DNA of 64,000 nt, taken from Chloroflexota bacterium (GTDB taxonomy: Bacteria > Chloroflexota > Anaerolineae > Aggregatilineales > Phototrophicaceae). The notes beneath the pieces are model-generated. The model had not been told where the DNA came from. It saw only the letters and a list, made by a program, of their open reading frames with translations, and ran no database searches. Shown here in pieces: positions 8,278 to 17,422 of the stretch. The number at the start of each line of letters is the position of its first letter. Within the stretch, counting starts at the first letter, position 1. A program made the position numbers and the translations under genes. The stretch spans positions 1-64,000 of the forward strand of contig JAPPFH010000119.1 of assembly GCA_028875185.1 (NCBI GenBank), read 5' to 3'.

Positions 8278-9938
8278 TGCAGCGCGCGCGCTGTTTGCGG
8301 GGCATCCTATATTTTGCGCCCTTGGCTTTTCTCGGCGTTTTCTATGTCTATCCGCTGCTGTCGATCTTTGATGTCAGCTTGCGTCCGGCTGGCCTGCTCG
8401 ATCTGTCGTCCTTCGTCCGCTTGCTATCAAGCGATTACTACATCGGCACGCTGCTATTCACCATATATCAAGCGGCGCTGTCGACGGCTGTCACGCTGCT
8501 GCTAGCGACGCCTTGCGCCTTCGCGCTCGCGCGTTATCAGTTTCGCGGCAAGACGATGCTGCTTTCGCTGGCGACGCTGCCATTCGTCTTGCCGACGGTG
8601 GTGGTGGCGCTGGCCTTCGCCACCCTGCTTGGGGCAAACGGTTTGCTGAACGATGCGCTGCGTACGCTTTTTACGCTGGATTACGAGCCGATCCAGCTTG
8701 AGCGCACACTGGCGATGATCATCATCGCGCATGTGTTTTACAACTTCGCCGTCGCGCTGCGCATCATCACCGGTTATTGGTCGGCTGTGGGTTTCAGCGT
8801 CGAAGAGGCGGCGCGCTGCCTGGGCGCGGACGAGTTGGCGCTCTGGCGCGAGATTCGACTGCCGCTGCTGCGCCCGGCGCTGCTTTCCGCCGGCGTATTG
8901 GTATTCATCTTTTCGTTCACTAGCTTCGGCGTGATTCTGATTCTGGGCGGCATTCGCTTCGCGACGCTGGAAGTGCAGATTTATTATCAGGCGGTCAGTA
9001 TGTTCAATTTGCCTCTGGCGGCTGCGCTGTCGCTGGTGCAAATACTGAGCATGCTGGCGATGATGATCATCTACACATCAACGCAGAAGCGGCTGCAGCT
9101 CGCGATCGCCAGCGCCAAGTCCGTGGCGAAGCGGGCGAGAACGCTGCGAGAGCGCCTTGGCTTGGGGATTTGCGCCGCCTTGATATCGATCCTCTTGTTT
9201 GCGCCTCTGGTGGCGCTGGCGCTGCGTTCGGTCGTGGTCGCAGGTCAGTTGGATTTCGCCAACTATGCCAGCCTGGCGGAGAAATCGCGCGGGTCTTTGC
9301 TGTTCATCGCGCCGCTTGACGCCGTATTCAATTCGCTGCGGTTCGCCCTGATTGCCATGACCATCGCTCTGTGCCTGGGCTTGATTGCGTCATATATGAT
9401 CGAAGGGCGCGGACCGCTGTCTCGGATATGGGATCCGCTATTCATGCTGCCGCTGGCGACGAGCGCGGTAACCTTGGGCTTCGGCTTCATCATCGCATTG
9501 GACGAGCCGCCGCTGAATTTGCGGGCGTCTTGGCTGATCATTCCGATCTCTCATACATTGGTGGCGCTTCCCTTTGTGATCCGCAGCGTATTGCCCAGCT
9601 TGCGGACGATCCCCCGGTCGCTAAGGGAGGCGGCGCAGACGCTCGGCGCCACGCCGGTCGATTCGCTGCTGACCATCGACCTGCCCTTGCTTGGGCGGGG
9701 CATCGCGGTTGGCGCCACCTTTGCTTTTACCGTCAGCATGGGCGAGTTTGGGGCGTCGCTATTCGTCGCCCAGCGCGAGTCGGTGACGATACCGGTGGTC
9801 ATCTACCGGTTGCTCGGCGATCCGGGCATGGCCTCTTATCGGCAGGCGCTGGCGATGAGCGTTGTGTTGATGCTCGTTTGCGCTTGCGCGTTCGTGGTTA
9901 TCGAGCGGCTGCGAATCGCCGGGGTCGGCGAATTCTGA
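8277..9938 (+). CDS. thiP: Thiamine-type ABC transporter permease (fused two-domain)
   Basis: This inner-membrane permease has two homologous transport domains fused in one chain of 553 residues, as in ThiP and other iron/thiamine permeases. Each half carries an EAA loop that contacts the ATPase: EEAARCLGADELALWREI in the first and REAAQTLGATPVDSL in the second. About twelve hydrophobic helices can be counted. The ATG at 8277 overlaps the thiB stop by one base, and its own stop overlaps the ATPase start by one base, so the three genes are translationally coupled. The family alone does not separate thiamine from iron permeases; the riboswitch decides it. Confidence 0.9.
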   Translation: MQRARCLRGILYFAPLAFLGVFYVYPLLSIFDVSLRPAGLLDLSSFVRLLSSDYYIGTLLFTIYQAALSTAVTLLLATPCAFALARYQFRGKTMLLSLATLPFVLPTVVVALAFATLLGANGLLNDALRTLFTLDYEPIQLERTLAMIIIAHVFYNFAVALRIITGYWSAVGFSVEEAARCLGADELALWREIRLPLLRPALLSAGVLVFIFSFTSFGVILILGGIRFATLEVQIYYQAVSMFNLPLAAALSLVQILSMLAMMIIYTSTQKRLQLAIASAKSVAKRARTLRERLGLGICAALISILLFAPLVALALRSVVVAGQLDFANYASLAEKSRGSLLFIAPLDAVFNSLRFALIAMTIALCLGLIASYMIEGRGPLSRIWDPLFMLPLATSAVTLGFGFIIALDEPPLNLRASWLIIPISHTLVALPFVIRSVLPSLRTIPRSLREAAQTLGATPVDSLLTIDLPLLGRGIAVGATFAFTVSMGEFGASLFVAQRESVTIPVVIYRLLGDPGMASYRQALAMSVVLMLVCACAFVVIERLRIAGVGEF

Positions 9939-10954
9939 TGCTGCAAGTTGTGAACGTTTCTCACGCGTATGGCGATATCGCGTCGCTTCGGCATGTGTCC
10001 CTCGAAGTTGAGCCTGGCGAGATTGATTGTCTGCTCGGTCCCAGCGGCTGCGGCAAGACGACGCTGCTGCGGATCATCGCCGGTCTGGAGACTGAATACG
10101 ATGGAATCGTCCGCATCAATGGCGAAGACATTCGAGCGACTCCGGCGCACAAGCGCGGATTCGGCTTAATGTTTCAAGACTTTGCCTTGTTCCCACATCT
10201 ATCAGTCGCGGGAAATATCGCATACGGCTTGAAGCGGCGCGGTTTGGGGCGCGGGGAAATAAGGGAAAGCGTTCAGTCGTTGCTGCGGCGCGTTGGCTTG
10301 AATAACTTGGACGAGCGCGATGTGGCCTCGCTCTCGGGCGGCCAAAAGCAGCGCGTGGCGCTCGCGCGCAGCTTGGCGCCCAACCCGCGTCTGTTGATGC
10401 TAGATGAGCCGCTCGGTTCGCTTGACGCCCAGCTGCGCGATCAGCTGGCGCTGGAACTGCGCCGGATAATCAAAGACGCGGGCTTGAGCGCGATTTACGT
10501 CACGCATGATCACCGTGAGGCATATGCCGTCGCCGATCGCATCGCGGTGATGGATATCGGCGGCGTTCGTCAGCTCGATAAGCCTTTCCAGCTTTATCGA
10601 CAGCCAGCGAGCGCTTATGTCGCGCGCTTCCTGGGATTGACCAATGTATATTCAGCCGGAGACAGTCGATTGGAGCGCCTGCTCGACCAGTTGGGCAAAG
10701 GCAATTTGCTCAATGCCGCCTGGATATTGATCCATCCTGCGGGCATAAGCTTTGGCGCGGGCGCTGCGAAGGATGCGCTTGAGTTAACGGCCACGCTAGA
10801 AGACGCCGTTTTCCGCGGGGAGCACTACCAGCTGACCGCCGTGACCGGTTCCGAGTTGCGCTTGTCGTTCACGGCGCGTGACCTGCCCAGCAAGATTGGC
10901 GACGCGATCCGGGTCTCGGTCTCGCCGGACGCAATCTTACCGCTGCCCGATTAG
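9938..10954 (+). CDS. thiQ: Thiamine-type ABC transporter ATP-binding protein
   Basis: This cytoplasmic ATPase powers the thiamine importer. The 338 residues carry Walker A GPSGCGKTT, the Q-loop in LMFQDFALFP, the signature LSGGQKQR, Walker B LLMLDEP, a D-loop LGSLDAQ and the switch His in VTHDH. A C-terminal extension of about 100 residues after the nucleotide-binding domain resembles a TOBE-like regulatory domain, which makes it longer than E. coli ThiQ and closer in shape to the PotA/FbpC group. The ATG at 9938 overlaps the permease stop (TGATG). No further transport gene follows. Confidence 0.88.
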   Translation: MLQVVNVSHAYGDIASLRHVSLEVEPGEIDCLLGPSGCGKTTLLRIIAGLETEYDGIVRINGEDIRATPAHKRGFGLMFQDFALFPHLSVAGNIAYGLKRRGLGRGEIRESVQSLLRRVGLNNLDERDVASLSGGQKQRVALARSLAPNPRLLMLDEPLGSLDAQLRDQLALELRRIIKDAGLSAIYVTHDHREAYAVADRIAVMDIGGVRQLDKPFQLYRQPASAYVARFLGLTNVYSAGDSRLERLLDQLGKGNLLNAAWILIHPAGISFGAGAAKDALELTATLEDAVFRGEHYQLTAVTGSELRLSFTARDLPSKIGDAIRVSVSPDAILPLPD

Positions 10955-11038
10955 CGGCTGAAGTCCCTATGCCGCCGCTGGCGTGGTCGTTATAATGAAG
11001 GGGCAGTCGCGCTAGATATGTAGCAGAAAGTGCAGTGT

Positions 11039-12577
11039 ATGCCGCGGGCATTGTTCAGTGTGTCAAGCAAGCAAGGCATCGTCGGTTTTGCCAATGAGTT
11101 GGTGAGGCTTGGCTGGGAGATTGTCGCCAGCGGCGGCACGGGCCAGACTTTGACTGATGCTGGCATAGCGGTGACCAAAGTCGAGCGCGTCACCGGGCAA
11201 GGCGAGATGCTCGGCGGGCGGGTCAAGACATTGCATCCGGCGATCCACAGCGGCATCCTGGCGCGCGATACGACGGAAGACTTTGATGAATTAGCCGCCA
11301 ATGGCATCGCGCCAATAAGCCTGGTGGTCTGCAATTTATATCCCTTCAACGAAACGATTCGCGATCCGGACGCGAGCGTCGAAGAAGCCATCGAGCGGAT
11401 TGACATCGGCGGTGTAACGATGCTGCGCGCGGCGGCGAAAAATTTCTCCCGCGTTACCGTACTCTGCGATCCGCTTGATTATTCGAGTGTACTGGTCGCG
11501 CTGAAGACCGAAGGCAATACAAGTTTGGCGCAGCGCCGCGATTTGGCGGTCAAGGCTTTTGAGCAGAGCCGCGACTATGACGAGGCGATACACGCTTACC
11601 TCTGCGAATCGGATGTGGTCGAGGCGCCCGACCGCGACATGCCTGAGGGAATTTCGATCGGTGTCCAGCGCAGCCATGAGCTGCGATATGGCGAGAATCC
11701 GCATCAAGCGGCGGCGTATTATACGCGCAATGACGAAGACGCGCCCCTCGGCGCCGATCAATTGGCGGGGAGGCAGTTATCGTATAACAATATTTTGGAT
11801 CTCGACGCCGCCTGGCGGTCAGTCAGCGGCTTTGACGAGCCGACTGTTGTCATCGTCAAGCACTTGAACCCGACGGGTATTGCGAGCGCGGAAAGCGTCA
11901 CGGAGGCGTTTCCGCTGGCGCTGGAATCGGACGCGAAATCGGCATTTGGCGGCATCATCGCAGCCAATAGAATGGTGGATTCTGATTTTGTGGCGGCGCT
12001 GGGTTCAATATTTGTCGAGGCGATCATAGCGCCCGGTTATGGCTATGATGTTGTCCAGCAGCTGCAGACGAGCCGCAAGAATTGCCGCGTATTGCAGATG
12101 GCGCAACCGTTTAGTGGAGGCGGCTTCGAGTTCCGCAGCGTGATGGCGGGCTTATTGATGCAACGGTTGGACCTGGGCGATCCGCCACAAGCGCGTATGA
12201 GAAGCGTGACACGGCGTTCGCCGAATGATGCCGAGATGGAATCGCTCGTATTTGCCTGGAAAGCGGTTCAGCATGTGAAATCCAATGCCATAGTCTTGGC
12301 GCGCGGCCGGCGCACGGTGGGCATAGGCGGCGGTTTGCCCAGCCGGGTGGATGCAGCCGAACTGGCGATCAAGAAGGCGGCGAGCGAAGCCACCAATGCG
12401 GCGATGGCTTCCGATGCCTTCTTTCCCTTTCCCGATAGCATTGAATTCGCGGCGAGAGCGGGCGTTACCTGCGTCATACAGCCCGGCGGTTCCATTCGCG
12501 ACGCGCAAGTGATCGAAGCGGCGGACTACCACGATATGGCGATGATACTGACTGGCGCGCGTCACTTCCGCCACTAG
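11039..12577 (+). CDS. purH: Bifunctional AICAR transformylase/IMP cyclohydrolase
   Basis: PurH performs the last two steps of IMP synthesis: formylation of AICAR using 10-formyl-THF, then ring closure. The 512 residues give the normal length. The N-terminal MGS-like cyclohydrolase domain starts ALFSVSSKQGIV and contains ASGGTGQTL and GGRVKTLHP. The transformylase domain has ELRYGENPHQ, SYNNILDLDAAW and IVKHLNPTGIAS. In the last motif many homologues have Cys (KHxNPCG) where Thr stands here. A GTG occurs three codons upstream, but the ATG at 11039 is better spaced from AGAAAG. A TATAAT lies at 10991-10996 without a convincing -35. The gene ends 7 bases from the convergent secF. Confidence 0.93.
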   Translation: MPRALFSVSSKQGIVGFANELVRLGWEIVASGGTGQTLTDAGIAVTKVERVTGQGEMLGGRVKTLHPAIHSGILARDTTEDFDELAANGIAPISLVVCNLYPFNETIRDPDASVEEAIERIDIGGVTMLRAAAKNFSRVTVLCDPLDYSSVLVALKTEGNTSLAQRRDLAVKAFEQSRDYDEAIHAYLCESDVVEAPDRDMPEGISIGVQRSHELRYGENPHQAAAYYTRNDEDAPLGADQLAGRQLSYNNILDLDAAWRSVSGFDEPTVVIVKHLNPTGIASAESVTEAFPLALESDAKSAFGGIIAANRMVDSDFVAALGSIFVEAIIAPGYGYDVVQQLQTSRKNCRVLQMAQPFSGGGFEFRSVMAGLLMQRLDLGDPPQARMRSVTRRSPNDAEMESLVFAWKAVQHVKSNAIVLARGRRTVGIGGGLPSRVDAAELAIKKAASEATNAAMASDAFFPFPDSIEFAARAGVTCVIQPGGSIRDAQVIEAADYHDMAMILTGARHFRH

Positions 12578-12584
12578 GCGAAGG

Positions 12585-13550
12585 TCATGCGCGGTCTTGC
12601 TCGGGCTCAGGAGATTCAGCCGGTCCGCGTCTTCCAAGGATGGGCAGTTCGCCACTTTCCCACGCCACCAGGAGCGGCACGGCAGTGAAGATTGAGGAGT
12701 AGGTCCCAGACAGCAGCCCGATGAACAGAATGGCGATGAATTGCTTTACCGTTTCGCCGCCGAAGAGCAAGATAGCGATCATGATGAAGAAGGCATTCAA
12801 TTGGGTGGCTAGCGAGCGGTGGATCGTCTCCCAGATGCTGCGGTTGACGATTGTTTCGTAGGGCTCGCCCAGATGCTTGGGAATGTTCTCGCGGATGCGG
12901 TCGAAGACGACGATTGAGTCTTGAACCGAGAAGCCAACGACGGTCAAGACAGCGGTCAAGAATAGCGCGTCAATCTCCCAGCCCAGCAGCAAACCGAAAA
13001 GCGACATCACGCCCATGACCACCAGGATGTCATGAATCATTGCCGCGATAGCGCAGACGCCATAGCGGATCGCGTTAGGCACTTGGCGGAAGGCGATCAC
13101 AATGAAGCCGGTGATCACCAGCGCGCCGACCGCAACCGCCGCCAGCGCCGATCGCGTGACCTCCTGACCGATCGTGGCGGAAACGGTCTCGACGCGGAAG
13201 CTGCCGCGATTAACCGGCGCCGTCTCGGACAAGCGCGCGAGGATGTCTTCAGTTACGCTGACGTCGTGGAAACCGGCGCGAACCGACCAGCGGAAATCGT
13301 CTGGATTGCCGATTTGCTGGATGATCACGTTGTCGTCCCCGATGGTGTTGAAGACGCCGCGGATGCCGTCTTCGCTGGCGCCGCCCTCATCGAATTTCAA
13401 TTCGTAGATGCTGCCGCCGAGGAAATCAATGCTGAGCCGGAAGGGCGCGCCGGTCGTAATCGTTGAATAAATCATGATGACGAGACCGGGAACGATGACC
13501 AAAGCCGACAGGATGAAGAACCAACGCCGCTTTTGTACGATATTAAACAT
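12585..13550 (-). CDS. secF: Protein translocase subunit SecF
   Basis: SecF is the membrane subunit that works with SecD to use the proton motive force in late stages of protein export. The 321 residues open with MFNIVQKRRWFFILSALVIV, the usual short cytoplasmic start and first helix. They continue with the periplasmic domain (FLGGSIYELKF) and a five-helix C-terminal block including the conserved GFSVQDSIVVFDRIREN. It lies 12 bases after secD, and a GAGGATGAAGAG sequence provides ribosome binding. It is the last gene of yajC-secD-secF. Confidence 0.95.
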   Translation of the reverse strand: MFNIVQKRRWFFILSALVIVPGLVIMIYSTITTGAPFRLSIDFLGGSIYELKFDEGGASEDGIRGVFNTIGDDNVIIQQIGNPDDFRWSVRAGFHDVSVTEDILARLSETAPVNRGSFRVETVSATIGQEVTRSALAAVAVGALVITGFIVIAFRQVPNAIRYGVCAIAAMIHDILVVMGVMSLFGLLLGWEIDALFLTAVLTVVGFSVQDSIVVFDRIRENIPKHLGEPYETIVNRSIWETIHRSLATQLNAFFIMIAILLFGGETVKQFIAILFIGLLSGTYSSIFTAVPLLVAWESGELPILGRRGPAESPEPEQDRA

Positions 13551-13562
13551 GGCTCTTCATCC

Positions 13563-15053
13563 TCAGGCGCCCAGGATCGCGCGGTTGTTTTCGATAGGAC
13601 CGCGGAAGAGGCTGACGAGCAAGTACAGGAACGCGCGCGTGACGATAACGGCTGTGAACAGATTCAGCACCAAGCCGATAGCCAGCGTCACGGCGAAACC
13701 GGCGACGATGCTGGCGCCGGGCGTCTGCCCGAACATGAAGAGAATCCCGCAGATGATGATGGTGGACAGGTTGGAATCGCGGATGGAGGTCCAGGCGCGG
13801 TCGAAGCCGGCTTTGAGCGCGGCATCCAGCGGCAGGCCCGCGCGCAATTCTTCTTTGATGCGCTCGAAGATGAGAATATTGCCATCGACAGCCGTGCCAA
13901 TGGAAATCAGAAAACCGGTGATGGCCGGCAAGGTCAGCGTCACCGGCAGCAGCTTGAATACCGCGATGTTGAGAAAGATGAAAACGATCAGCGCCAGATC
14001 GGCGGCTAGACCGGGCAAGCGATAATAGATAAGCATGAAGGCCAAGACGACGATGACGCCGATGACGCCCGCTTGCACGCTCAGCCGCACCGATTCTTGG
14101 CCGAGCGTGGCGCCGACCTCTTGGGTGCTTTCGATGCGCAGTGGAATCGGCAAGGCGCCGGATCGCAATTGCAGCGCCAGAGTGGTGGCTTCTTCTTCGG
14201 TAAATTGGCCGGTTATCACGCCGCCGGAAGACAATTGCGCTTGGATTATGGGCGCCGAAAGCACCTCGCCATCCAAGACGATCGCCATTGGCTCGCCGAT
14301 GCGGTCCCGTGTAAAGCCGCCGAATATGTCCTGAAAATCTTCCTTGACTTCAAAATTGATCATCCATTCGGGGCTGCCCGTGCCCTGCGGCGGCGAGAGC
14401 ACGGCGCTGGCCGCCTGCAAGCCGGCGCCGGTCATCACGGTGCGGAAGGGCAGACCGGTAATCGGGTGCGCCCGGCGGAGCGCCAGAGGGTCACTCTCGC
14501 CTTCAGCCAATGCGACATTTTGACGCAGCGCGACCTGCTCATCAGTAACGATTTCTCGCCCGACTAGGTCGACGACTTGATTACGCAAGCCGCCAAAGTC
14601 AACGAATTCCAGCAGCGCGGTCCGCTGAATCGTCGCCACTGCTTGAGCGGGGTCGCGCACGCCGGGCAACTCGACAAGGATGCGGTCACGGCCTTGCACC
14701 TGCACCGTTGCCTCGGTCAATCCCAAGGCGTTGACTCGGCGGGCGACATTGTTGGCGGTTTCGCCGAGATCTTCCAGCGAAAAGTTTTCGATTGAGGTAT
14801 CGGCCTGCAGCAAGACACGCAATCCGCCAACAAGGTCCAGCCCCAAGCTCTGCGTGATATTCAGAACAAACTCCGCTTGGCCATCGCCGTTGGCGTCAAT
14901 CACGAGGTTTTCGCTGCACTTAAGACTGCTCGTATCGTCCGCTTTGGCGCAGGCTTCAGTCTGCACGCCTTTGAATTCGGGCGGCGTCGCGACCCAAATG
15001 CAAAATACGCTAAGCGCTATGATGAAGATTAGCCAGCGCGCATGGCTGCTCAT
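13563..15053 (-). CDS. secD: Protein translocase subunit SecD
   Basis: SecD is the larger partner of SecF in the Sec accessory complex. The 496 residues show the first helix (WLIFIIALSVFCIWV), GLDLVGGLRVLLQAD, the periplasmic P1 domain with ILVELPGVRDPAQA, then ITGQFTEEEATTLALQLRSGALP, and the conserved cytoplasmic-loop motif GTAVDGNILIFERIKEELR in the C-terminal helical bundle. The secD and secF genes are separate here, not fused. The spacing of 31 bases to yajC upstream indicates one transcript. Confidence 0.95.
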   Translation of the reverse strand: MSSHARWLIFIIALSVFCIWVATPPEFKGVQTEACAKADDTSSLKCSENLVIDANGDGQAEFVLNITQSLGLDLVGGLRVLLQADTSIENFSLEDLGETANNVARRVNALGLTEATVQVQGRDRILVELPGVRDPAQAVATIQRTALLEFVDFGGLRNQVVDLVGREIVTDEQVALRQNVALAEGESDPLALRRAHPITGLPFRTVMTGAGLQAASAVLSPPQGTGSPEWMINFEVKEDFQDIFGGFTRDRIGEPMAIVLDGEVLSAPIIQAQLSSGGVITGQFTEEEATTLALQLRSGALPIPLRIESTQEVGATLGQESVRLSVQAGVIGVIVVLAFMLIYYRLPGLAADLALIVFIFLNIAVFKLLPVTLTLPAITGFLISIGTAVDGNILIFERIKEELRAGLPLDAALKAGFDRAWTSIRDSNLSTIIICGILFMFGQTPGASIVAGFAVTLAIGLVLNLFTAVIVTRAFLYLLVSLFRGPIENNRAILGA

Positions 15054-15084
15054 ATTAGGCGCCTTCCCTGGGTTGATGCACCAT

Positions 15085-15417
15085 TCAGCTTGCAGTTTGC
15101 TCGCCGGGCTGCGTCTTCATGCCGAGCTTGGCATTGTATGCGACTTCGCTGGGATTATAAACTTGCTGCAGCGCCGCCGTCAGCAGTTTGATGTGGACGC
15201 CGTCCGCAATCTCGACCTGCGAGACGCCTTGGTCGACATCGATATCAATGATCTTTCCGATGATGCCGCCATAGGTGACGACCTCATCGCCGATGTGCAA
15301 GGACCGCACCAGCTTCTGCTTATGCTGGAAGGCGCGCTGCTTCGGGAAGATGACCAGCGCCCAATAGCCGCCGAGGACTAAGGCTAGGATAGCGAATACT
15401 AAAACGAACTCCGGCAT
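15085..15417 (-). CDS. yajC: Preprotein translocase subunit YajC
   Basis: YajC is a small single-span membrane protein associated with SecDF. The 110 residues have one N-terminal helix (FVLVFAILALVLGGYWALV) followed by the basic PKQRA segment. The conserved beta-rich cytoplasmic domain follows (LHIGDEVVTYGGIIGKIIDID). It is the first gene of the minus-strand yajC-secD-secF operon. Its promoter should lie in the 147-base gap shared with the divergent secreted-protein gene at 15565. Confidence 0.92.
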   Translation of the reverse strand: MPEFVLVFAILALVLGGYWALVIFPKQRAFQHKQKLVRSLHIGDEVVTYGGIIGKIIDIDVDQGVSQVEIADGVHIKLLTAALQQVYNPSEVAYNAKLGMKTQPGEQTAS

Positions 15418-15564
15418 ATCGATTAATCCGTCATACGCAAAACGCCTGCATTATATTAGCGACGCCCGTCCTAAACCAGTCCCGTTCGCTTGCTTGACCA
15501 ATCTTGAATTCAAATCTAAAATACAAGTTGCAGTCGTCGGGCGATAGTTGAGGTGAATCAAACT

Positions 15565-17346
15565 ATGAGCATCACGCTTCAGAGAATTAGTTTGTTAATA
15601 GCCCTCGCGTTTGCAGTCTGCTCCCTAGCGGTGTTTCCGGCCGCGGCCGATGATGTGATCCTGAGCAACAACAGTGGGAGCGCAGACGCCGTCTTCTTTA
15701 TCAAGGGCGAGCCCTCCCTCGTCATGAATGGCTTTGATTTGACGCCGGTCGGCGTGCAATTGCCAACTACCCTAGTTGCGGTTGGCATTTCCGTAAGCGA
15801 GCCGGTGCCAGGGAGTTACGCGCGGCTGGCGGTTTATCAAGACGCCAACGGCGGTTCCCCGGTCGATGCGACAATTCTCCACCAACAATACGTATCGCTC
15901 GGGCAAATCGGCGTCAATCGCATCGTGCTGGACCAGCCGCTGCTCATCACCGAGCCGGTGATTTGGGTGGGCTTCTATCTTCCGGTAGATTTTCGCTTTC
16001 ATGCGGACCGTTCCGGTTCCTCGGTCTTGACCTATTGGGCTTGGACCCCTGGCGGCAGTTTTGATTTAGCCTCGCTTGCCAGCGCCGAAGTGCTTGGTCC
16101 CGGAGACGGAAGCGCGCCAGTCGAAATCGCGATGGATGGCATCGCCCGCATCACCGCTGAACTAAGAACGCCAGATTATAATGCGATCGCCGCCGCTTTT
16201 CCCTTGACGGAACAATTGCCGGCAGGCGCGGAGCAAGACATATCTGCGTTGCAGGCATACGAAGGCTGTGACCTTCTTTTGCACGATCCGTCCGACCTCA
16301 ACGTCAATACGGCGCTGTCCTTTCCGCTGTTTTGCCGGGTGGCGGACGCGTTTGAGGCGCCCAACCAAACGTACGATCCGCCGGGCCAGAATCTTGCAAT
16401 TGATCGAGCGGGTCCCTTGTACAAGCTGTCCACACTATTGAGCCCGGAACAGATAACGCCAGGACTAGCGAGTCAATTGCCGGTCCGCGTTACCCACTGT
16501 ATGCGCGTCCCGCCGACAGATATTGATCGGGCGGTGATTGCCGAGGTGCGCGAGCACGAAGCAAGGAGCGAGCGCTGGTACATGTTGCCGACGGTGCGCA
16601 TCCAAGATGTAGTCTGCGCTGAAGTGTCGGTGGCGCACTACCTGTCTTACTTTGTTGCGCGCGCCCCAGAGTCGGCGCCGAATGTGAACCTGGTTGTGGG
16701 TTGGTCGCAGGTGGAGCCGCATCCGCTGCAGTGCGGGATAAAAACCATGGTTTACGCGCCGATTGTAAATACGGGCCAGAGCTGGTTTAGTACGACTTCC
16801 GGAACAGTCTCGGTGGCTCTTGAAGACTTTAGTGTTAACACCGGCATATCGAACGCCAGGTATGTCCTTCAAGTGAGTACGGATCATTTCGGTCCGGGCG
16901 ATCGTCGGTTGTACCCGCTCGGTCCAATTATCGTTGATAAAGATGTGAATCAATTGCATCGCTTGGAGGTGCGCGTAGATGAAGCCAATAAGGTCCCTGA
17001 GGAATTCGAGGCTGATAATATCTGGTTCACTGAATACGTGCTCGCGCCCTTCGGCGAAGACGAAGACGATTGCGCCGATTCGGAGGAAATTGCGGAGATG
17101 GAGCGGCTCGAATATGAGGCTTTGCTCCAGCGGGAGGCGGCTTGGCAGCAATGGGTGGAATACTGGACGGAAACCGGATTTGATTATGACCTTGACGGCA
17201 CCACCGAATTCATCAATGTCCGCGACGCGCTTGGTAGAAAGTTAGAAAGACTATGCAAGGACACGGATTCCGTATGTAAATTTATGGACGTGGAGGATGC
17301 GGATCCCGCTGAAATTCGATTCCAAATAAGGCGGAGTGGCGTGTAA
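15565..17346 (+). CDS. Large secreted protein of unknown function
   Basis: I do not recognise a family. The 593-residue product starts with a clear signal peptide (ISLLIALAFAVCSLAVF, cleavage near AAADD). The first 200 residues look beta-rich and resemble an exported carbohydrate- or wall-associated fold. A later region with several Cys residues (around residues 230-360) may form disulfides. The segment beginning LVVGWSQVEPHPLQCG may be another beta domain. Near the C-terminus there is an acidic stretch and then YDLDGTTEFINVRDAL, reminiscent of a dockerin/EF-hand-like calcium loop but too weak to call. The ATG at 15565 has a GAGGTG Shine-Dalgarno; an in-frame GTG lies 12 bases upstream. Confidence 0.75.
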   Translation: MSITLQRISLLIALAFAVCSLAVFPAAADDVILSNNSGSADAVFFIKGEPSLVMNGFDLTPVGVQLPTTLVAVGISVSEPVPGSYARLAVYQDANGGSPVDATILHQQYVSLGQIGVNRIVLDQPLLITEPVIWVGFYLPVDFRFHADRSGSSVLTYWAWTPGGSFDLASLASAEVLGPGDGSAPVEIAMDGIARITAELRTPDYNAIAAAFPLTEQLPAGAEQDISALQAYEGCDLLLHDPSDLNVNTALSFPLFCRVADAFEAPNQTYDPPGQNLAIDRAGPLYKLSTLLSPEQITPGLASQLPVRVTHCMRVPPTDIDRAVIAEVREHEARSERWYMLPTVRIQDVVCAEVSVAHYLSYFVARAPESAPNVNLVVGWSQVEPHPLQCGIKTMVYAPIVNTGQSWFSTTSGTVSVALEDFSVNTGISNARYVLQVSTDHFGPGDRRLYPLGPIIVDKDVNQLHRLEVRVDEANKVPEEFEADNIWFTEYVLAPFGEDEDDCADSEEIAEMERLEYEALLQREAAWQQWVEYWTETGFDYDLDGTTEFINVRDALGRKLERLCKDTDSVCKFMDVEDADPAEIRFQIRRSGV

Positions 17347-17422
17347 ATGGCGCTCGCGCAGGCGGCTGAAAACATACAGCCGGTCACGCGAGGCTTACCG
17401 AGGGCTTGAAACGGAAGACGAC

